Origin: a bacterium
GTDB lineage: Bacteria; Electryoneota; RPQS01
DNA: 64,000 nucleotides
Assembly (NCBI GenBank): GCA_023382385.1
Contig: JAHDVH010000003.1
Coordinates: 62,001 to 126,000, forward strand
Direction: 5' to 3'
Positions 1-8,794 of this stretch are shown piece by piece. The notes under the pieces are model-generated. The model did not search any database. It was given only the letters and a program-made list of their open reading frames with translations, and was not told the DNA's origin. The stretch's first letter is position 1; each line of letters opens with the position of its first letter. Made by a program: the position numbers and the translations under genes.

Positions 1-565
1 GCGTGCCATAGTCGCGTGCAAGATTCTGAGATTCCGCGAGAATCTGAGCGAGCGCGATGGGTTTTACCGCCGCTTTCTGTCGCGCTGGCGTGGCAAAGTA
101 GATACTGACTTGCGCGACCGAGTCCTGCTTCGACTTGGGCTTGTAATGATCAAAGCTCCAATGACCGAGGATCAAACCGTCCGTAATTGCGCGCGCAGTC
201 TTCCCCGCGTCGAGATCTCCGCCGTAAGAGTTCGTACTGAAGAGCGCGAGATTCTTTGCCGAATTACTCTTTGCCGCGCGAATCACGGACCCAGCCGACA
301 GTCGCAGGCGGCGCCACGTAAAGTCCTGTCGCGACCCAAGCCCTTGCAAAATGAGCAGCGGAGCCTGAGCACCATCACTAAAGTGCACGACTGTCTCTGT
401 ATGCTTGCCCGAAAACCTCGACGCAGAAATCAGTTTTGCGAACGCTGAGACCGTGCGCCTGTCCAGCCCTGTGAGTTTCGGAGCCTTCAGCTCGTCGTCG
501 AACAGACAGACCGCGATGGCATCGGTACGGCCCTTAAGCGCACCGGTTACGGGAGTAATCTTCAT
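1..565 (-). CDS. pepA: Leucyl aminopeptidase (M17), N-terminal part, cut by window edge
   Basis: About 188 N-terminal residues are visible before the window ends. They match the non-catalytic N-terminal (macro-like) domain of cytosolic leucyl aminopeptidase: a LLILQGLG strand, a GLILGHWSFDHYK segment, and the NLARDYGT stretch that in M17 enzymes leads into the catalytic domain. The metal-binding and catalytic residues lie beyond position 1. Family role: a hexameric, two-metal cytoplasmic aminopeptidase that trims N-terminal residues from peptides. The ATG at 565 overlaps the TGA of panD (ATGA), which suggests translational coupling. The family call rests on the regulatory domain only. Confidence 0.8.
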   Translation of the reverse strand, partial: MKITPVTGALKGRTDAIAVCLFDDELKAPKLTGLDRRTVSAFAKLISASRFSGKHTETVVHFSDGAQAPLLILQGLGSRQDFTWRRLRLSAGSVIRAAKSNSAKNLALFSTNSYGGDLDAGKTARAITDGLILGHWSFDHYKPKSKQDSVAQVSIYFATPARQKAAVKPIALAQILAESQNLARDYGT

Positions 566-942
566 CTGGGCAATGCTCCCTTGTGCTCAATAACTCTGGA
601 AATTTGGTTTCGATTGTCCACGAGGACAACTTTGGATCGATGTTTGGGAAGCTCTTCATCACTCACCTGAACATACGAGACAATAATCACTTTGTCACCC
701 TGTTGTCCGAGGCGCGCAGCCGCTCCGTTCAGGCCGACTTTGCCTGAACCGCGTTTTGCAGGTATTGCGTATGTATCCAGACGCGCCCCGCTGGTGATAT
801 TATAGACGTGAACGCGCTCATAGCAAGCGATGCCTGCCGCATCGAGCAAATCGCGGTCAATGGCACAACTGCCTTCGTAATCCAGCTTTGTTTCTGTCAG
901 TGTTGCGGAGTGGATTTTTCCGCCGAGTATCTCGCGTAACAT
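562..942 (-). CDS. panD: Aspartate 1-decarboxylase (pantothenate pathway)
   Basis: Pyruvoyl-dependent enzyme that converts L-aspartate to beta-alanine for pantothenate and CoA. The proenzyme self-cleaves at a Gly-Ser bond. Here the YEGS motif sits at residues 22-25 when translation starts at the ATG at 942, which places the cleavage at Gly24-Ser25 as in E. coli PanD and gives 126 aa, the usual length. Further family landmarks are the GKIH segment near the N-terminus, GARLxTY, and LNGAAARLxQxGDKVIIVSY. A GTG at 951 is in frame and overlaps the upstream stop. The ATG at 942 is preferred because of an AGGTGAG ribosome site just upstream and the matching length. It is coupled to pepA downstream. 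Confidence 0.95.
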   Translation of the reverse strand: MLREILGGKIHSATLTETKLDYEGSCAIDRDLLDAAGIACYERVHVYNITSGARLDTYAIPAKRGSGKVGLNGAAARLGQQGDKVIIVSYVQVSDEELPKHRSKVVLVDNRNQISRVIEHKGALPR

Positions 943-947
943 TTCAC

Positions 948-1925
948 TCACCTACGATTTCCCGCCACACGTTCCCGTGCTGCGCGATATTCTGCCAACA
1001 TGCGATTCACGAGCGTCTCCACAGTCGGGACGTCATGAATTAGACTTGCTCCCATTCCCGCCTCGAATTGTCCCTCTTCCCAGTCTCCTTCGAAGATTCC
1101 GCGCTGCTCTCGCTTGCGACCAAGAAGCTCTTGCAGTTCCTCAGGCGTCGCACAGCGCTGTTCATACTCGATGCACTTAAGCGCGAACGGAGTCTTAATC
1201 ATTCTCGTCGGCCCAATCTTCTTAAGCGAGAGAATTGTGTCCGATTCTCCGGCATCCACGACAGCTTGTTTGTAGCGCTCACTTGACGAGGATTCCTTCG
1301 TAGCGGCGAAGCGTGTGCCGATCTGAACACCGTCCGCCCCTAAAGCAAGCGCAGAGAGGATTCCTCTGCCATCGACTATACCCCCGGCGGCAATCACCGG
1401 AATGTTCACCGCATCACGAACCTGCGGCACAAGTACGAACGTGGGGATTTCGTCCACTCCGTTATGACCGCCCGCCTCTGTTCCCTCGCAGACCACTGCA
1501 TCCACGCCGCGCTCTTCGGACTTCCTCGCAAGCTTTGCCGTTGGGACAACGTGAACAACCGTTGCGCCGGATTTCTTCAGAGTCTCGGTGTACAGCGCCG
1601 GATTGCCCGCAGAAGTGAAGACTATTTTCACCTCTTCGTCAAGGCAGACTTGAATCAGTTCCTTTACATCTCCGCGCAAGAGCGGAACGTTCACCGCAAA
1701 GGGAGTGTCCGCCGAGAGTGCTCTGCGCGCTTCGTGAATATGTTGGCGCAACAACTCGGGTTTCATTGATCCCGCGCCGATCATGCCAAGACATCCGGTC
1801 TTGGCAACTGCTACGCAGAGCTTCCAGCCGGACGTCCAGACCATGCCTGCCTGAATAATTGGGTGTTCAATCCCGAACAAATCAGTTATTCGGGAAGACG
1901 GCCATTGCAAGGAAAAGTCGCTCAT
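948..1925 (-). CDS. FMN-dependent FabK / nitronate monooxygenase family protein
   Basis: TIM-barrel flavoprotein of the 2-nitropropane dioxygenase/FabK superfamily, about 325 aa. Visible signatures are FGIEHPIIQAGM at the N-terminus, SAGNPALYTETLKKSG, the EGTEAGGHNG loop with the conserved His, IPVIAAGGIVDGRG, and ALGADGVQIGTRF for FMN phosphate binding. The sequence resembles FabK (enoyl-ACP reductase II, fatty-acid elongation) at least as much as nitronate monooxygenase, and the two cannot be told apart by eye. The ATG at 1925 (MSDFSLQW) is chosen because the family homology begins right after it. An in-frame start at 1982 would add 19 residues unlike the family. It lies between nuoI and panD and is probably the tail of the same transcript. 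Confidence 0.85.
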   Translation of the reverse strand: MSDFSLQWPSSRITDLFGIEHPIIQAGMVWTSGWKLCVAVAKTGCLGMIGAGSMKPELLRQHIHEARRALSADTPFAVNVPLLRGDVKELIQVCLDEEVKIVFTSAGNPALYTETLKKSGATVVHVVPTAKLARKSEERGVDAVVCEGTEAGGHNGVDEIPTFVLVPQVRDAVNIPVIAAGGIVDGRGILSALALGADGVQIGTRFAATKESSSSERYKQAVVDAGESDTILSLKKIGPTRMIKTPFALKCIEYEQRCATPEELQELLGRKREQRGIFEGDWEEGQFEAGMGASLIHDVPTVETLVNRMLAEYRAARERVAGNRR

Positions 1926-2009
1926 CGTACCAAATGTCACAATAGCATAAGCCGCACGAATTTTCCTTCGTACGGCCCGCAAATTTCCGATATGACCGTT
2001 GTCTTCAGC

Positions 2010-2609
2010 TTAGTGCTGTTTGGCTTGTGCCAATAGGTCAACGCGGGTTACCACCACTCCGTCCAGCTCTCCGCGATACTGTGCATGAGTGGTCAGTGCG
2101 GAATCTTTAAGCATGAAGTCGCGATCCATATAGAACTCTGCCCGACTGTAGCCGCCCAAGTCTATGTAACCGGAATCCATGCGAATCGCATCCTCAGGAC
2201 AGGCCTCAACACACAGTCCGCAAAAGCAGCAGCGCAGAAGATCTATTTCGAACGCGACTGGATATTTTTCGACTCTCCCGTCCAGCGCCTCGCCCGCAGT
2301 AATATAGATACACTTGTCCGGACAAGCGGTCTCGCACATCATACAGGCTACACAGCGCGGTGCACCATCTGGACGCAACATCAGTCTATGACGGCCGCGC
2401 CAGCGCGGTGCGATCGGACGCCTTTCCTCGGGATACTGGAACGTCACGAGGGGACGCTTTACCTTCATCCCAAGAGCGCGACCTACAAAACGATTGAAGT
2501 TCTGGAAGAAATGGCGAGACGTGACCCACATCCCTCGCAAAAGCTCAGGATAGTAGGTCATCTGCCAGGCAGACAGTTTAACTTCGCGGACAGGTCTTAC
2601 AGTGATCAT
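2010..2609 (-). CDS. nuoI: NADH-quinone oxidoreductase subunit I (two 4Fe-4S clusters)
   Basis: Complex I peripheral-arm ferredoxin subunit, 199 aa. It carries clusters N6a and N6b, which pass electrons from NuoG to NuoB. Two CxxCxxCxxxCP motifs are visible: CVACMMCETACP and CCFCGLCVEACP. Each binds one 4Fe-4S cluster, with the fourth Cys exchanged between motifs. The N-terminal region (MTYYPELLRGMWVTSRHFF) has the amphipathic helix that in NuoI lies against the membrane arm. It starts 6 nt after nuoH. This is the last nuo gene of the cluster. nuoJ would normally follow, but the next gene is a flavoprotein. Confidence 0.96.
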   Translation of the reverse strand: MITVRPVREVKLSAWQMTYYPELLRGMWVTSRHFFQNFNRFVGRALGMKVKRPLVTFQYPEERRPIAPRWRGRHRLMLRPDGAPRCVACMMCETACPDKCIYITAGEALDGRVEKYPVAFEIDLLRCCFCGLCVEACPEDAIRMDSGYIDLGGYSRAEFYMDRDFMLKDSALTTHAQYRGELDGVVVTRVDLLAQAKQH

Positions 2610-2615
2610 CGTATG

Positions 2616-3722
2616 TTATTTTGCCAGCCACAAGACAAGCAAACCCGTAACGGCGATATTCAGAAGTGCGATGGGCATCATTTCGCGCCACGAGACACGC
2701 ATCAATTGGTCGTAACGGAAACGTGGGAATGTCCAGCGGATTTGCATCTGCAGCCACATCAGCACACTTAGTTTGACACCGAAGGCAACCATTCTCAAGA
2801 TGACCACGGTCCACTCGCCGAGCGGGAAGTAGGCACCCCATGGGAAATGGAAACCCGCTTGACCAAGCTTTTCCGTCGCGTCAAATAGGAAGGGGATGTG
2901 ATAGCCGCCGAAAAAGACGGTAGTCATGACACCGGCGAGCACGACGATTTCCGCAAATTCGCCTAAGAAGAACATCCCCCAGCGCATCCCTGAGTACTCA
3001 GTGGCAAATCCGATGATTTCAGACTCGCCTTCAGGTAAGTCGAACGGCGCTCGCTTGGTTTCCGCCATTGCGGCAGGCAGGAAGAGCAGGAAGGCAACCG
3101 GCTGCATAATGACGCCCCACTGCGGCAGCCATCCCCACAGGTAATTATTCTGCGCGAAAACCATCCTACCCGGTTCAAGCGTACCAAAGACGAGGATAGG
3201 ACCAATCAGGGACAGGCCAAGAATGATTTCATAGGAAATCATTTGAGCAGAGGCACGCATGCCGCCCAGCAACGCATATTTGCTGTTCGACGCCCAGCCG
3301 GCAAGCATTGTACCATAGACGGCCATCGATCCGAACGCAAGAATATACAGCATCCCAATGTCGAGATCGAGAATCTGCAGCTTGACCTCGCGTCCCCACA
3401 ATTCAATTGGCGGACCAAACGGGATAATTGCCATCGTGAAGAAGACAGGTGCCATGGCAAAGACCGGCGCCAGAAAATGCAGAACGCGCACACCTCTGGG
3501 GGGAACAAAGTCTTCCTTGAAGATAAGCTTGAGCGCGTCGGCCAACGAATTAACCAAACCGAGCAATTTGATGCCCAGTATCGACGCGCGGTTCGCACCA
3601 ATACGATCCGATATCAAAGCGCTCTGTTTGCGTTCGACCCATGTCAAGATGCCGGCGCCGTTCAAAATATTGACCAGCACAAAGGCAATTTTGCCGACGA
3701 TTATTCCAAGGTCTATAAACAT
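2616..3722 (-). CDS. nuoH: NADH-quinone oxidoreductase subunit H
   Basis: Membrane subunit of complex I that forms the quinone-access chamber at the junction of the peripheral and membrane arms; 368 aa with about eight hydrophobic helices. Family landmarks are WVERKQSALISDRIGANRA in the first cytoplasmic loop, ADALKLIFKEDFVP, the acidic FDLPEGESEIIGFATEYSGMRW loop near the quinone site, and a C-terminal WTFPRFRYDQLMR. It is separated from nuoG by 3 nt and from nuoI by 6 nt, so translation is probably coupled. Length is normal for the family. Confidence 0.97.
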   Translation of the reverse strand: MFIDLGIIVGKIAFVLVNILNGAGILTWVERKQSALISDRIGANRASILGIKLLGLVNSLADALKLIFKEDFVPPRGVRVLHFLAPVFAMAPVFFTMAIIPFGPPIELWGREVKLQILDLDIGMLYILAFGSMAVYGTMLAGWASNSKYALLGGMRASAQMISYEIILGLSLIGPILVFGTLEPGRMVFAQNNYLWGWLPQWGVIMQPVAFLLFLPAAMAETKRAPFDLPEGESEIIGFATEYSGMRWGMFFLGEFAEIVVLAGVMTTVFFGGYHIPFLFDATEKLGQAGFHFPWGAYFPLGEWTVVILRMVAFGVKLSVLMWLQMQIRWTFPRFRYDQLMRVSWREMMPIALLNIAVTGLLVLWLAK

Positions 3723-3725
3723 ATT

Positions 3726-5402
3726 TTAGTACGCCGGAAGTGGTCTTGACGTCTGTACCCGCCTATACTGCGGCTCCGGGGCGTTACTCAGCATCTTGCC
3801 ACCCGTGCCTAAAGAGTCCCAAGTCAGGCCTTTAAATCCTTCAAAAGTCTCACCGATCGCATTAAACACCTCTTGAGCCTTCACATACGAAAGACTCAAG
3901 CCGAGCTTCGCGCTCAAAGATTGCCAAAGTTCCCACTCTGCAACTGCGAGACCCTTGGGATCAAACGGCTTCTGTGTCTTCTGTACGCGGCCTTGAAAGT
4001 TTGTATAAGTCGCTTCGCGCTCCGCCCACATCGCCAACGGCAGGACGTCGTCCGCAACCTCGGTCAAACCGTTTTCATGTGAAGCGACATACAGAACATA
4101 GGCCGTGTTTTTGCGAAGCTTCGCCAAGTCGCGGGCTGAAAGCACTGCTGATAAATCGTGACGAATCACGATAACGACTTCGAACTCCCCTTCTACGGCG
4201 GCGGAAATCAGATCGTCACCACCCTGACCATCCCCCCAGGGCCGAACTTTCAGTTCGAGCGCTCCGCGACGGTTCGGACTAAGATCCGCCCGTTTCAGAA
4301 TGTCATCTTCCTTACCCTTCTTTTCAAAGCCGAAGGTGACGTCGATGTTCTGAATCCCCAATCTCTCGATGAATAGCTTGTTCAGGAGAAAGAGGTCTTC
4401 GTTCGAAGATGCGGCCGAACCAATAACTGCAACTGAGTCTGCGCCGTGTTTCTCGATGGCTCGTTCCACTTGAGCCGCTGCGCGGGCCAGGACTTCATCG
4501 ACTGAAGGCGAGTGTCCGTTTCCCTGAGAATTGACACGTGGTACGAGCACGCGATTGGGAGCATCCACCGCGTGATAGCTGTAGCGTCCCTGATCGCAAA
4601 TCCACCACTCATTGACCAAGCGATTGTAGCGCGGCTTCAAACGCTGGATACGCCGGTCAGGGTCTTTGTAGCGACGGTCGATTTCCCAATCCATGAAGAT
4701 ATTGCAGCCACGCGAACAGCCTGTGCAAACAGATGCCGTGCGCTTCATGTACCAAACCCTGCGCTTGAAACGAAAATCCTTGTCTGTCAGCGCGCCGACG
4801 GGGCACAAGTCCACAACATTGCCCGAGTAGTCGTTGTCTAACTGCTTGCCCGGGACATTCAGCAACTCTGCGTCGCGACCATGCCCGAAAATTCCCAGTT
4901 CATCACTGCCCACAACTTCTCTGCAAAAGCGCACGCAGCGAGAACAGAGCACGCATCGTTCGCTGTCCAACACAACGGTCGGCCCGACATCCACAACTTT
5001 ATGCTTATGCTTCTTCTCTGCCAGCGGCATTCGGCTGTCGTGCAGACCGTGTTCCATATAGTAATTCTGGAGGTCGCATTCGCCCGCATCATCGCAAATC
5101 GGACAATCGAGAGGATGATGCTGCAAATAGAACTCAAGTACTGAGCGGCGTAGCTTGAAGACCTCTTCGCTCTTTGTCGTGATCTTCATGCCGTCGGCGG
5201 CCTTCGTATTGCAGGCGATCGCGACACTCTTACGTCCGCCAGTTTCTACTTCGACCTGGCACATACGGCACGAGCCCACAACAGTCAGCCCGGCATGGTA
5301 ACAATAATGCGGTATCTCCACATTAAGCAGCCTTGCCGCCTCGATGAGGTTTACTCCTGCCGGTACTTCAACCGGTTTGCCGTCTACTTCAAGCCAGGGC
5401 AT
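3726..5402 (-). CDS. nuoG: NADH-quinone oxidoreductase subunit G (short form)
   Basis: Peripheral-arm Fe-S subunit, 558 aa. A 2Fe-2S ferredoxin domain shows C34, C45, C48 and C64. Next comes the His-ligated cluster motif H96-x3-C100-x2-C103-x5-C109, then CVLCSRCVRFCREV with a distal Cys-Pro in DLCPVGALT, then CTGCSRGCNIF at the start of the molybdopterin-oxidoreductase-like domain. That last domain is much shorter than in long NuoG proteins (about 700-900 aa), so most of the degenerate molybdopterin fold is reduced. It sits between a membrane-protein gene and nuoH. The ATG at 5402 opens directly into the ferredoxin fold. Confidence 0.95.
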   Translation of the reverse strand: MPWLEVDGKPVEVPAGVNLIEAARLLNVEIPHYCYHAGLTVVGSCRMCQVEVETGGRKSVAIACNTKAADGMKITTKSEEVFKLRRSVLEFYLQHHPLDCPICDDAGECDLQNYYMEHGLHDSRMPLAEKKHKHKVVDVGPTVVLDSERCVLCSRCVRFCREVVGSDELGIFGHGRDAELLNVPGKQLDNDYSGNVVDLCPVGALTDKDFRFKRRVWYMKRTASVCTGCSRGCNIFMDWEIDRRYKDPDRRIQRLKPRYNRLVNEWWICDQGRYSYHAVDAPNRVLVPRVNSQGNGHSPSVDEVLARAAAQVERAIEKHGADSVAVIGSAASSNEDLFLLNKLFIERLGIQNIDVTFGFEKKGKEDDILKRADLSPNRRGALELKVRPWGDGQGGDDLISAAVEGEFEVVIVIRHDLSAVLSARDLAKLRKNTAYVLYVASHENGLTEVADDVLPLAMWAEREATYTNFQGRVQKTQKPFDPKGLAVAEWELWQSLSAKLGLSLSYVKAQEVFNAIGETFEGFKGLTWDSLGTGGKMLSNAPEPQYRRVQTSRPLPAY

Positions 5403-5429
5403 AATAGTCGTTAGTGATACTACTCGTTC

Positions 5430-7034
5430 TTACAATACGAGAGCCGGTTCAACATAAGAAAAAAGCAACGCCAAATTTAGCAGTGCGCCAGCACAAGCAA
5501 TCAGAATAACCCATCCGTGTCTGCCAACCCTAAACACCACAAGACGTTGCAAGAGTGGCCGCGTTAAGAGTATCATCAAACCGATAACTGCAAGTGCCTG
5601 CAGACCACGCCGAAACACCTCAGAATAGTATGAAGCGTCATGCCGTAAGTTCAGCGCGCTGCCAATAGATTCCGCAATGCCGTTCAGTAAGCTATTTGGC
5701 AAGGCCAACAGTACAACTGCTGCGGACGCAGTTATGGTCACACTCTTAGAGAAGCGTGGAAGTCCGGCTATCCTCTCTACCGACATGTCGCGCGCGAACA
5801 AGGCCAAGCCCGCGAGCAGGCCCGGAACATATCCCAAAAGCAACCGGGCGTTCATGGTTTCGCCCGAGGCACGAAAACGAGCCGTAGTCGCGACAAGCAG
5901 AATAAGTAATGCAAGAAGTGATGCCGCCACAACAGTGTGGCGAGCCACAATCTCTTGGCAACGCGACCGGACACCACCTTCCTGTGGTCTTGCATGATTC
6001 ATCAGAGCAACCAGGAACCCGAAGAACAGCCCATATACCCAACCGGGTAACCATACAGTCTGCGCACCAAGCACACCAACTGACGTTGCGAGTGACCAGT
6101 ACACCATCTTGGCAAACGTCAACGGCCATGAGAGAGCTTGCCAGAGCGGACTGCTGTTGATCCATGCCAGCCGGATGGGATCAGGATCCATTACCGGATG
6201 CAGCGACAAAGAACGATAGGCGGCGGCTCCCCCGAGAAGAAGCGGAACTGCGCCGAAGAGAACTCGGGATAGCGTTGGCTTGAATCTTGGGGACCGTAGC
6301 ACCTCGAGAAGCAACAGCATTACCCAGAGAATCAGCACCGTGCTCTTCGTCATGATTCCGAACCCGAAAGCAAGTGCCGACCAAAGAACAGTTATCTGCG
6401 ATCCCGTGTTGCGATATCGCTGGTAGTACCATATTCCGCACACCGATAGAAGCGCAGCGAGGATGTCATTGGTAATGGTCGCCGCAGAGAATAACGTCGC
6501 AGGAACAAAGCACCAGACGACGACCAGCAGATCCCCTACGCGCTCCGCCCGAATCTCTTGCATCAGCTTGAAGCAAGCAAGAATCAGCAAAGACCCAAAT
6601 AACACGTTCAACATCCGAAACAGATATACGCCTCGAATTGACGCGGAGCTGCTTCTCTCTAAAATGGCTCGGTGATCGAAGAGATTCAATTCCCGATTGG
6701 ATCCCAAGGACTCATACCGCTCGTTCTCAACGGGGACGACCCCTGTTTGAACGACACCAGAACGAATCAGCCCGGCCAAGAGCGCATAGTAGAGCGGCGG
6801 CTGAAACCCTTCCCACAAGTTCTTGACGTCTTCGCCGTCGGGGAGTTTGCCGTGAGCGGCGATAAACTCAGCGTATCTGTAATGTGAAAGCTCGTCCGGC
6901 GCTTCAAAGAGCGGTACCGTCCGGCTCCAAATCAGAGCCGTCACAAAGAACAAGAACGCGGCGACTAAGTGATGTCGCCGGAAAATCCACTCAGTTCCTG
7001 CAGGCCGCTTCGAATTCGTGGCGGAATTTGACAA
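5430..7034 (-). CDS. Polytopic membrane protein, DUF2142/ArnT-like glycosyltransferase fold
   Basis: 534 aa with roughly 10-12 hydrophobic segments. Just after the first one comes TVPLFEAPDELSHYRYAEF, which resembles the PPDEPAHF motif of DUF2142 proteins and of the GT-C glycosyltransferases, where an acidic residue in the first periplasmic loop is catalytic. FQPPLYYAL follows as in that family. A role in transferring sugars from polyprenyl phosphate donors is possible but inferred. The gene sits between nuoF and nuoG, where no such gene is expected. The only in-frame start far enough upstream is a TTG at 7034, which overlaps nuoF by 44 nt and has no clear ribosome site. The true start may be a non-ATG codon nearer nuoF's stop. 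Confidence 0.75.
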   Translation of the reverse strand: MSNSATNSKRPAGTEWIFRRHHLVAAFLFFVTALIWSRTVPLFEAPDELSHYRYAEFIAAHGKLPDGEDVKNLWEGFQPPLYYALLAGLIRSGVVQTGVVPVENERYESLGSNRELNLFDHRAILERSSSASIRGVYLFRMLNVLFGSLLILACFKLMQEIRAERVGDLLVVVWCFVPATLFSAATITNDILAALLSVCGIWYYQRYRNTGSQITVLWSALAFGFGIMTKSTVLILWVMLLLLEVLRSPRFKPTLSRVLFGAVPLLLGGAAAYRSLSLHPVMDPDPIRLAWINSSPLWQALSWPLTFAKMVYWSLATSVGVLGAQTVWLPGWVYGLFFGFLVALMNHARPQEGGVRSRCQEIVARHTVVAASLLALLILLVATTARFRASGETMNARLLLGYVPGLLAGLALFARDMSVERIAGLPRFSKSVTITASAAVVLLALPNSLLNGIAESIGSALNLRHDASYYSEVFRRGLQALAVIGLMILLTRPLLQRLVVFRVGRHGWVILIACAGALLNLALLFSYVEPALVL

Positions 7035-8250
7035 GGTAGCTCTTGGTTGGCCAGGCTACTGCGGCACCGAGCGCGCAGATGGTTTTGCCATCTATGTTGT
7101 CCGCCAGTTCCCACATGTCATCTATATCGCGCCTGCGTGCCGTCCCGTCAAGGAATTTCTTGGATAAACGTAAGAGCCAGTCAGTACCTTCGCGGCAGGG
7201 AGTGCATTGCCCGCAACTCTCATGCGCGTAAAAACGAACCATCCAGTGCATCAACTTCGGAATCGACACCGTCTCATCGATCACCATCACGGCCGCACTG
7301 CCGAGCATCGAGCCGCGTGCAGCAACCGATTCGAAATCAAGCGGCAGGTTCTCGCATTCTTCGGCTGTAAGAATGTGCGAGGACGACCCGCCAGGAATCA
7401 CTGCCTTGAGCTTCTTACCGTTGGGGATGCCGCCACCAAACTTATCAATCAAGTCCATAAGCGGCGTGCCCATGGGCAACTCATACACACCCGGCCGATT
7501 GACATGACCGGACAGGGAATAGAGTGCAGTACCTCCGTTCTTAGGCGATCCGAGCGAAGAGAACTTCTCAGCGCCGATTTCGAGAATTCGCGGAACAAAT
7601 GCGAGTGTCTCGACGTTATTTACGATCGTCGGCTGCCCCCATAGGCCGATTGCCGCTGGATAGAAAGGCGGCTTTAAGCGCGGCCAACCCTTCTTCCCTT
7701 CCAAAGACTCAATCAGTCCAGTTTCTTCGCCGCAGATGTATGCGCCTGCACCATTGTGCATGTGAATTCCACATGACCAGCCGCTGTTCAGTATATTCTG
7801 TCCAGCGAAGCCTTTGGCATAGGCTTCTTGAACCGCTCGGGCGGTGACCATCGTGGGATAGAAATACTCGCCACGAATGTAAATGTAGATCCGCTCGGCC
7901 TGAACGGCATAGGCGCAGATCAACGCGCCTTCAATCAGGAGATGCGGATCGCGTTCAAGGATGAGTCGATCTTTGCAGGTGCCCGGTTCGGACTCGTCGC
8001 CATTCACGGTGACGTATCGCGGAAACTTATCCTTCGGAACAAAGCCCCATTTAGTGCCGGTCGAGAATCCCGCGCCACCATGACCTCGCAAACCGGATTC
8101 CTTGACAACCTGTGTTACTTCTTCGGGCTTCATCTTCAGCGCGCGCTTGAATTGCTCGTATGCGCCGTTCTTCATGGCCACGTCGATCGAGGCCATATTA
8201 TCCACGGCAAAGTTGCGAGAAAGGAGCAATGTGGATCCGTTACCGATCAT
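6991..8250 (-). CDS. nuoF: NADH-quinone oxidoreductase subunit F (NADH/FMN site)
   Basis: Subunit that oxidises NADH, binding FMN and cluster N3; 419 aa. RGHGGAGFSTGTKWGFVPK is the glycine-rich NADH/FMN motif. GDESEPGTCKDR, YICGEETGLIESLEG and the C-terminal ESCGQCTPCREGTDW (Cys ligands of the 4Fe-4S cluster) all match. The ATG at 8250 overlaps the nuoE stop in ATGA. The next gene, for a membrane protein, overlaps the 3' end by up to 44 nt. Confidence 0.97.
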   Translation of the reverse strand: MIGNGSTLLLSRNFAVDNMASIDVAMKNGAYEQFKRALKMKPEEVTQVVKESGLRGHGGAGFSTGTKWGFVPKDKFPRYVTVNGDESEPGTCKDRLILERDPHLLIEGALICAYAVQAERIYIYIRGEYFYPTMVTARAVQEAYAKGFAGQNILNSGWSCGIHMHNGAGAYICGEETGLIESLEGKKGWPRLKPPFYPAAIGLWGQPTIVNNVETLAFVPRILEIGAEKFSSLGSPKNGGTALYSLSGHVNRPGVYELPMGTPLMDLIDKFGGGIPNGKKLKAVIPGGSSSHILTAEECENLPLDFESVAARGSMLGSAAVMVIDETVSIPKLMHWMVRFYAHESCGQCTPCREGTDWLLRLSKKFLDGTARRRDIDDMWELADNIDGKTICALGAAVAWPTKSYLVKFRHEFEAACRN

Positions 8251-8789
8251 GACACCTTCTCTCCTGCCACGTTCCCGAGCAGTGGTGTCGGATTGTCGGC
8301 AGGAACAGGTTCACCTGCCCGTAATCCATTGATGATGCGATCAACTTTCTCCGTGGTCAGTTGGAAATACTGATCTTCATTCACGAGTAGCATCGGCCCC
8401 CAGGAACAACCTCCAAGGCACTCCACACACTTTAGCGTGAACAACCCGTCTTTGCTCGTCTCGCCGGGATGAAGACCAAGCTTCTCTTCGATGTGACGCT
8501 GGAGTTCCACCCCACCCATCAAACAACACGAGATATTCTGGCAGAATTGAATCAAGTATTTCCCGGAAGGTTCTGCGCGCATCATCGAATAAAACGTGAT
8601 GATCTCACGCACCTTGATCGCTGACACACCCAATGTTTCGGCTACCCAAACTTCAGATTCAGGTGTAATCCACCCCAGCTCGCGCTGCACCTCAAAGAGC
8701 AACGGAATCAACGCAGACTGCCGTTTGTCCTCCGGATAACGGAAGACAAACTCTTCTGCCTTCTTCTTAAGTGTCTCGGGAATTTGCAT
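8247..8789 (-). CDS. nuoE: NADH-quinone oxidoreductase subunit E (2Fe-2S)
   Basis: Thioredoxin-like 2Fe-2S subunit that carries cluster N1a next to NuoF; 180 aa. The cluster ligands are C-x4-C in FCQNISCC and C-x3-C in CLGGCSWGP. The N-terminal helical part (RQSALIPLLFEVQRELGWI) and the IKVREIITFYSMM stretch are typical. It starts 6 nt after nuoD and overlaps nuoF by 4 nt, so it is part of the same operon. Confidence 0.96.
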   Translation of the reverse strand: MQIPETLKKKAEEFVFRYPEDKRQSALIPLLFEVQRELGWITPESEVWVAETLGVSAIKVREIITFYSMMRAEPSGKYLIQFCQNISCCLMGGVELQRHIEEKLGLHPGETSKDGLFTLKCVECLGGCSWGPMLLVNEDQYFQLTTEKVDRIINGLRAGEPVPADNPTPLLGNVAGEKVS

Positions 8790-8794
8790 GTAGA

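Noticed and set aside
2085-2771. A 228-codon plus-strand frame opposite nuoI and nuoH
   Set aside because: Antisense shadow of conserved Fe-S and membrane subunit genes with no supporting signals.
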